From assembly GCA_021464415.1 (NCBI GenBank), contig CM038466.1, forward strand, positions 51,494,039 to 51,558,038: a stretch of 64,000 nucleotides of DNA, given 5' to 3'. Both the position numbers and the translations under genes were made by a program. Below the pieces are notes generated by a model that saw only the letters and a list, made by a program, of their open reading frames with translations, searched no databases and was not told the origin of the DNA. Shown here in pieces: positions 58,641 through 64,000 of this stretch. The first letter of the stretch is position 1; each line of letters starts with the position of its first letter. Source of the stretch: Lonicera japonica. Lineage: Eukaryota > Streptophyta > Magnoliopsida > Dipsacales > Caprifoliaceae.

Positions 58641-58851
58641 TGTTAGGATAAGAGAGGTGAGAAAAATAATCGTATATTAAGATTGAATGATTTAATAATA
58701 TATGTGGGGACCCTTTATATAGGGTTGAGCATAATACAAATTCCCTAAATCACTTTACAATAATCAAGGAATTTGGGAGGAGTTAATTATGAACAAATCT
58801 CCTAAAGACAACTATGCGATATTGTCTGAATATTCTGACAATATTCAATCA
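58641..58851 (-). repeat. Copia 5' LTR
   Basis: 211 bp. The minus-strand start is TGATTGAATATTGTC and the end taaca lies directly before the PBS. Shorter than the other LTR by indels. Confidence 0.75.
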
Positions 58852-58977
58852 AAAAATAAATAAACATATTAGTTTAGCCGACCCTTTAGGCCCCCTTACT
58901 CATTGCTAGCCTAATCCACCTATGAAAAAATTTTAAGGGCAAGGTCTACGACTGCCACACGTAAAGGGACAACCCAT

Positions 58978-59056
<79 letters not shown>

Positions 59057-59241
59057 TAACAATAACAATAACAATAATAATAATAAATAAATAAACCTTT
59101 ATTATATGTTAGATCCCATCAAATGCACCAGAAAAGTAAAAAAAATTACTTATTAAAAGAGAAATACCAAAGCATTTTTCTTTGAAAAATGTCAAAGTCT
59201 TTAAAAGTAAAATAACTATTGTCAAAAAAAGGGAAAAATAC
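58852..59241. other. Short intergenic stretch with microsatellite
   Basis: No gene. It continues the target DNA of the copia element and holds the AAT repeat listed separately. Confidence 0.5.
58979..59093. repeat. (ATA)n / (ACA ATA)n microsatellite
   Basis: About 25 ATA units, then a few AAC/AAT units. Confidence 0.95.
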
Positions 59242-59246
59242 ACCGA

Positions 59247-62100
59247 TGTGTCGCCCCGAATCCTGTAATGAGATTTAGACCTTCGGGACCCTATTAATCA
59301 TAGATGTCATCACTCACAATGGCGGGTGAGGTGCTCAATATTTAATTATTTAAAAACATATCTAAAAGAATTACTCTTTTCGGGAAAAAACATATATGAG
59401 TAGAAAAATAATCAATTTCTAGATCATGTCCCTGTTTATGATCAAAACAAGTCCAACTGTATGAAAATTTATACTCAGTCCAAACATGTGTTAAATAAAC
59501 TGTCAATTAAATTGTAGAACATTTTTAAAAGTCTCCAAATACAGATTTTATTTATAAAATTGAGGAAAATGTATTTAATACAATATAATGCAAATTTTGT
59601 TATACAAAGCAATACAAAGCTTCTAAGTTCAAATGATATAAGTTGTCCATGGACGACTATAAAGGGTCTAAAGTCCTTAGAGGTGTCTAGACTCGATACT
59701 CGCGCCATCCCAAGAATGTACCTGCAAAACTAATTTGAAAAATGGGAGTAAGTCAAACATGGACTCGGTGGGAACTATAAGGATTATATATATATGAAAA
59801 TACATCCATCACACACATGCACCATGGCATACTAAAATAAAGTTTGCTACAATTTGAATAACTATAATTCATTAGTTTATTATATTAAGCATATGCTATA
59901 AGCTTTAAACTAATGCCATCCATATCACTTGATCCCGTTCCCCAAATATCAAATCTAAAACTATGCATAACGCAAAATACATAATCATTAACCGTAAATA
60001 CAATATGTTGGAAATTATAATGGGCTCCAATTATCCTACGCTGGATCTCGTCTTGTCTCAAAAGCAACCAAAAAGGGTTACAAGCCTTTACTTGCAATGG
60101 GCTACAACCCATTGCATTAGCGGCTACAACCACTAACAAGAGGCTACAACCTCATCTCATCAAGAGGGATACAACCCTCGTTTATTACCGGTACTTCAGG
60201 CTCCAACCCGATAATCTAAGCGGCTACAACCGCAAATGGGCTCTAACGTAATCAATAAGGAATGCTACAACTCTCAAAGTAAGGCTACAACCTTATAATT
60301 ATCGCCTCTATAGATAATTGAGCCAAAGTATTGTAACAACGAAATAAAAATAAAACATAAAAGGGCAAACGCACTAAATAATACTAATCTAATGCTATAT
60401 TGATTCCATATAGCTTCGATTATATAAAGTACCTCAATAAAGTAAAATCTCATATGTGGTGATGCGTTTGTTGTACATTTTCCAGTTGTGTATTACTATA
60501 AATTTCTCATTAACAAGTCTTTTAAAATATAAGGAAATCCCAAGTGTTTACAATATTCCCGTTAAGCATTATAAGTGCAATCCTCAAGTTTTAGTTTCAT
60601 TTCTTATAAATCGTCTCGGGGAAAACTTTCCAAGTATTTGGCATGATCCATGTAAAGTAGAATAACATTTGGACATCATAAAAGTGTACCAAGGTTTTAA
60701 TCTTTTATTAGTCACACAACCAATACAATTAAAGACAAATTCTTGTAAACTATCAAAAGTGTAATCAAGTAAGTGGGTTTCACCACTACACCAAAACTAT
60801 CCAACAATTGGCATATGTACACTAATAATCATCAACCCACAACCCACATATTACATGATCTAATACAAGTGTATACAATTTCTAGTTGAACACATTTGTG
60901 TATAAGTGGTTCAATAAGCAAAAATTGGGAAAAATATGTAAACACGTGACATTTCTTGTATATTTATCAAATTAACCCACTTACAGACTAAAACCAACCC
61001 ATTTTTGAGAAGATATTCTATTAATATCCTTATTATATGAGTTATCTCAAAAACTAGGGTTCATAACTATAAAATTGGGAGTTTTGTTTCAAATCTCAAA
61101 TTGGGTGTGTATAAAGAGAAATGATTATTGTAATAGCTTAATATATCAATACAAATAACAATAATCAATCATCAATTTAAGATAATCAACACCCAAACCC
61201 AATGCATGCATCACAAATTCTAAGTTTTTAAAAACCACCCCCTCCCCCCCAAGCTTGTTGACAAACACTACATGCATCATAATATAAGTTCAAAAAAAAA
61301 ATTTAAATTGTTCTCACTTGGAATGAAGCTTTAGAACATGATTTGATGTGTTGATCGAAGTATTGAAGTGAATCCATCATGAACTCTCCAAACCCTAACT
61401 CATTCTCAAGCTCCCATGGTGAAACGAGTGATGGAAAAGATTATGATGGTGATGATTTGAGCCCTAAATCTTGAACCACGTGAAGAAATTACTAAGGATC
61501 CTTCAAAATATCTTTTTAATTGAGCTCTCGTCTTTCTCTACCTCTCTTAAAAATGTTGTGATCGAAAATGGGGTTTTGGGGGTGATAAAAGGGCAAAATA
61601 TAGGGTCAAAATTGATCAAACTCAATTTCAAGGCTCTGGGATCGATCCTAAAAGATCTAGGAACGATCCAAGGAAAGTTGGGATTGATCCTAAGCCTACG
61701 ATACGCAGTCCATCTATTGCATAGGTCCTTAGACCCAAGAGATGCTGAAATCTTGTCTCATGCCAAACATGAAAGTTGTTGAGGGTAAAGAGATGGAACT
61801 TTGGGTACTCACAAGGACTCGATTGCATAAAAAATGAAGAAGTTATGGCTCTTCAAAAATCACTAAAAATTCATAAACTGAGTAAAACTAAAAGACGCAA
61901 TTAACCTCTCAATTTTGATTCGGACCACCCGAATTGCAAAACGATTGTTCACACAAGTGTAGATGTACTAGCACGACTTGTTAAAAGTGTTTAAACGGTA
62001 CAAACCCCTATGGAACAAAATTCACCACCCAAAGTGAGATTTATAAAGGATTTGTGCTAAAGTGGTGAAATTAACTAGTAAAGTAAACATGGGTGTTACA
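59247..62100 (+). mobile_element. Solo long LTR, target duplication ACCGA/ACTGA
   Basis: Starts TGTGTCGCCCCGAATCC and ends catgggtgttaca. ACCGA precedes (59242-59246) and ACTGA follows (62101-62105), one transition apart. Length is 2.85 kb. Family signatures gagatttagaccttcgggac, gaggtgtctagactcgatac and gactcggtgggaac are present. No coding domains; ORFs at 59475-59708, 59885-60139 and 61471-61782 have no motif. Confidence 0.82.
60094..60295 (+). repeat. Six hairpins with constant CTACAA loop
   Basis: Stems: GCAATGGG/CCCATTGC (60094-60115), TTAGCGG/CCACTAA (60117-60136, one mismatch), GAGG/CCTC (60140-60153), GAGGG/CCCTC (60164-60179, loop ATACAA), GCGG/CCGC (60220-60233), TAAGG/CCTTA (60280-60295). 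All loops are six bases. Stems differ but stay complementary. Confidence 0.7.
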
Positions 62101-62105
62101 ACTGA

Positions 62106-63669
62106 ACCTTCAAAGATATTAAAATTTGGCACTTTATCTTTGAATTTAAAAAAATCAACACTAAACCCCCTAAACTATTAGTTGTTATCACTATATCTAA
62201 GAACATAATATTAAAAGGGCAAAGGTATGAGATAAATGTTTCCTCTTTAAAAATTAAGTTTTTATATTCAAAAGGGTCCTGATACTCTAATTTTTTTAGA
62301 TTCTCAATTATTCCATTTCCTGATGTTAGCAATGTACAACGGTCAAATAGGATCATTATCTGCTTTGGACCTTTTACTTTTTTTCATCTTGTGGTAGTTA
62401 TAACTGATTTCGGTTTGTCTCCTTTTATCTATGTGAGGCAAAATAAGATATTTGATTTTTAAAAGCCATCAAACATATTTAAAATCTCTAAAATCTTAAT
62501 GGACATACCACCTATTCAGATTTAAGAGGTGCAAGCAAGCAGCACCTAACATGACAAGGTCTAAAGTCTATAATTTTCGAAATAGTTCTAATATTATGGG
62601 AGAGAAATGAAACTCACAAGTGGCAGGGAAATGGGAAGTGAAACCGATGTCGCTTGAGTTAAAGCTCTTAGCAAACCGCTTGACCAATATGCCATTAAGC
62701 TATCACACTTGTACCTTAAGAGCCCTTAAACTACTTTTGTACCCTCGGCCTTCACACTTTACCCTTCATAACTCAATGCCCCCGAAGGGTTTATGACTAC
62801 GAATCTTCTAGCAACGTGTATAATGATATTTGTTAGCGATGAAACATGCGGATTTGTCACTACACTTATGGCGACAATTGCATATTCTGCCGCTACATAT
62901 ATAAACACTCTAATTTTGTGACGACTGCATGTTTCATCACTACGAAATTCATAGCCATAAACTTACAGCACGAAGTGTATAGTTTAAGAGTGATAGGGTA
63001 CAAAAAATAAGTTTGAATTCTACTTTGTAACGTTCAAAAATAAAATAATCAGTTGGGGCTCTGCCACTATTATAATAAATGGTATCAATAATGATGGACC
63101 TGATATATATGGGCTATGTGCAAATATAAAATAGTGTCCGTTTCTCATATAAAGAATATTTCTTGGGGTATATATATTTACATGTCATATGTAGAATATT
63201 GGGCCCAATATATAAACTTATAAAAGTCTTTATTGTAACAACGGTCATGTGTGATTGCCCACATATCAACCCTTAAGATCGGCCCTTGGTTTCGAAAAGG
63301 ACGCCACAACCCGCAAACACTGATGACATTTGTTTCATTGGATTGATCACGTAGTCATGAAGAATAATTTTAGCCACATTAAAATGTGTATAGAGGTGTA
63401 GGTGTCACCTCATAATTAAAAGAAAACAAAGTACTTATTGTTTTAATTTTACTTTGAAATAACATTTGATCGATCATGTGCACATTTTCAGGGAATAAAA
63501 CATTATTCGTTTACAAAACTTGTCTAACAGAGAGAATGGACCAAGAGGGAGGACCAAGAGGATTTAGATGAGTTTCCCAGCCCAAAATTCTTTATTAATA
63601 ATCTGCGAATTAAAACCCATCCAATTAAAGGTTAGCCCATTTCAATATGGCCTCTAAACTATTATTGAA
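62106..63669. other. AT-rich intergenic DNA, no gene supported
   Basis: A near-inverted repeat (gcgatgaaacatgc near 62,838 and gcatgtttcatcac near 62,928) may be a remnant of a DNA transposon. The 86-codon ORF at 62096-62356 has no motif. Confidence 0.4.
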
Positions 63670-64000
63670 ATATACAAGAAAAATTAAAACTCAACTAGTC
63701 TGATACTTGGCAGCCCACTTCTCTCAATTCTAACAATACCTCTAAGTTTTTTAGGAACATCATCACCATTGAACAACTTATATTTTTTATGCTTACACCG
63801 CAAATGTGCTTGATCTTAGAATTCATGGACGGCATCAGCTGCGTAATATATCCAACATCATAGGCAATTGACCAGGGGAGTGCAACCTTCTTCAGAAGAA
63901 TCTGTGCCAATTTCATCGAATCAACTTCAATATCCACATCAAGCATACCTCTATTAACACACATCTGAAGCCTTTGAAGTAGAGCCTGAGACTCTGCTAC
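63670..64000 (-). pseudogene. LINE-type RNase H-like remnant, continuing beyond the window
   Basis: The minus frame is open from the window edge (VAESQALLQRLQMC) through VDIEVDSMKLAQILL and LPWSIAYDVGYI to about 63,780. This matches the RNase H-like domain at the end of plant non-LTR reverse transcriptases (AE...AL, D-VE-DS). A shift of frame then gives the usual ending (GDDVPKKLRGIVRIERSGLP). The frame break makes it a pseudogene; the 5' part lies outside the window. Confidence 0.65.

Larger units (their letters stand above)
49478..58851 (-). mobile_element. Ty1/copia element, minus strand, split by two solo LTRs
   Basis: LTRs lie at 58641-58851 (5' on the minus strand) and 49478-49716. They share cgtatattaagattgaatg-type sequence, ggaccctttatatagggttg, aatcactttacaataatcaa and gacaatattc. 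The target duplication is weak (AAAAT against AAAAA). Removing inserts 49952-51240 and 53949-57336 leaves about 4.7 kb, normal for copia. The domain order on the minus strand is gag, protease, integrase, RT, RNase H. Many stops and shifts make it defective. Confidence 0.8.

Noticed and set aside
61471..61828. ORFs of 103 (plus) and 66 (minus) codons
   Set aside because: They are inside a solo LTR, with no motif and no counterpart in the other copies.

Overview
The window is repeat-dense, AT-rich plant nuclear DNA, most likely from a dicot (an impression from base composition and element types, not a proven assignment). Evidence for a plant: Tat-lineage Ty3/gypsy elements with two RNase H domains, a Ty1/copia element, a Tourist-like MITE, plant mobile domain (PMD) / DUF7745-like coding sequence, LINE-type RNase H, and GT-AG introns. 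No intact host gene is visible.

Layout. 1-14,500: intergenic DNA plus copies of one LTR family with very long LTRs (TGTRACGCCCC at one end, GGGGCGTYACA at the other), in both orientations (3982-7233 +, 7234-8200 -, solo 9213-12774 - with 5-bp target duplication), and a 611-bp tandem duplication. 14,529-24,095: a decayed Tat-type element (5' LTR, PBS, RT/RNase H and integrase remnants), invaded by a 3-kb solo LTR (17210-22833), itself invaded by a reverse, chimeric Tat-type LTR (17569-20143). 24,726-25,033: Tourist-like MITE. 25,665-26,938: remnant of a spliced minus-strand RING-finger gene.

28,887-47,834 is the centrepiece: an 18.9-kb Tat-lineage retrotransposon with two 1.5-kb LTRs and target duplication GCAAT. 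Sense gag-pol (31161-38055) has zinc knuckle, G-patch, protease, RT, two RNase H domains and integrase, but five stops and one frameshift. Between pol and the 3' LTR lie two genes on the opposite strand: an intact 418-codon DUF7745-like gene (39534 to 38278) and a five-exon PMD gene (44318 to 39985), now broken. Each antisense gene has its own TATA box, and upstream of each lie copies of the palindrome TTGTCGCGCGACAA (or its 12-bp core) that also crowds the LTR promoters. The sense promoter and both antisense promoters therefore share one cis element. Intron 1 of the PMD gene is almost entirely a 69-bp minisatellite, and a 45-bp hairpin minisatellite precedes the 3' LTR.

49,478-58,851: a minus-strand Ty1/copia element split by two solo LTRs, one of the Tat element's family (49952-51240, target duplication CACCC) and one of the long-LTR family (53949-57336, TGGAT). 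59,247-62,100: another long-LTR solo copy with a block of hairpins that have a constant loop and covarying stems. The window ends in a LINE-type RNase H fragment. Boundaries rest on target duplications read by eye; family names rest on recognisable motifs and were not searched.
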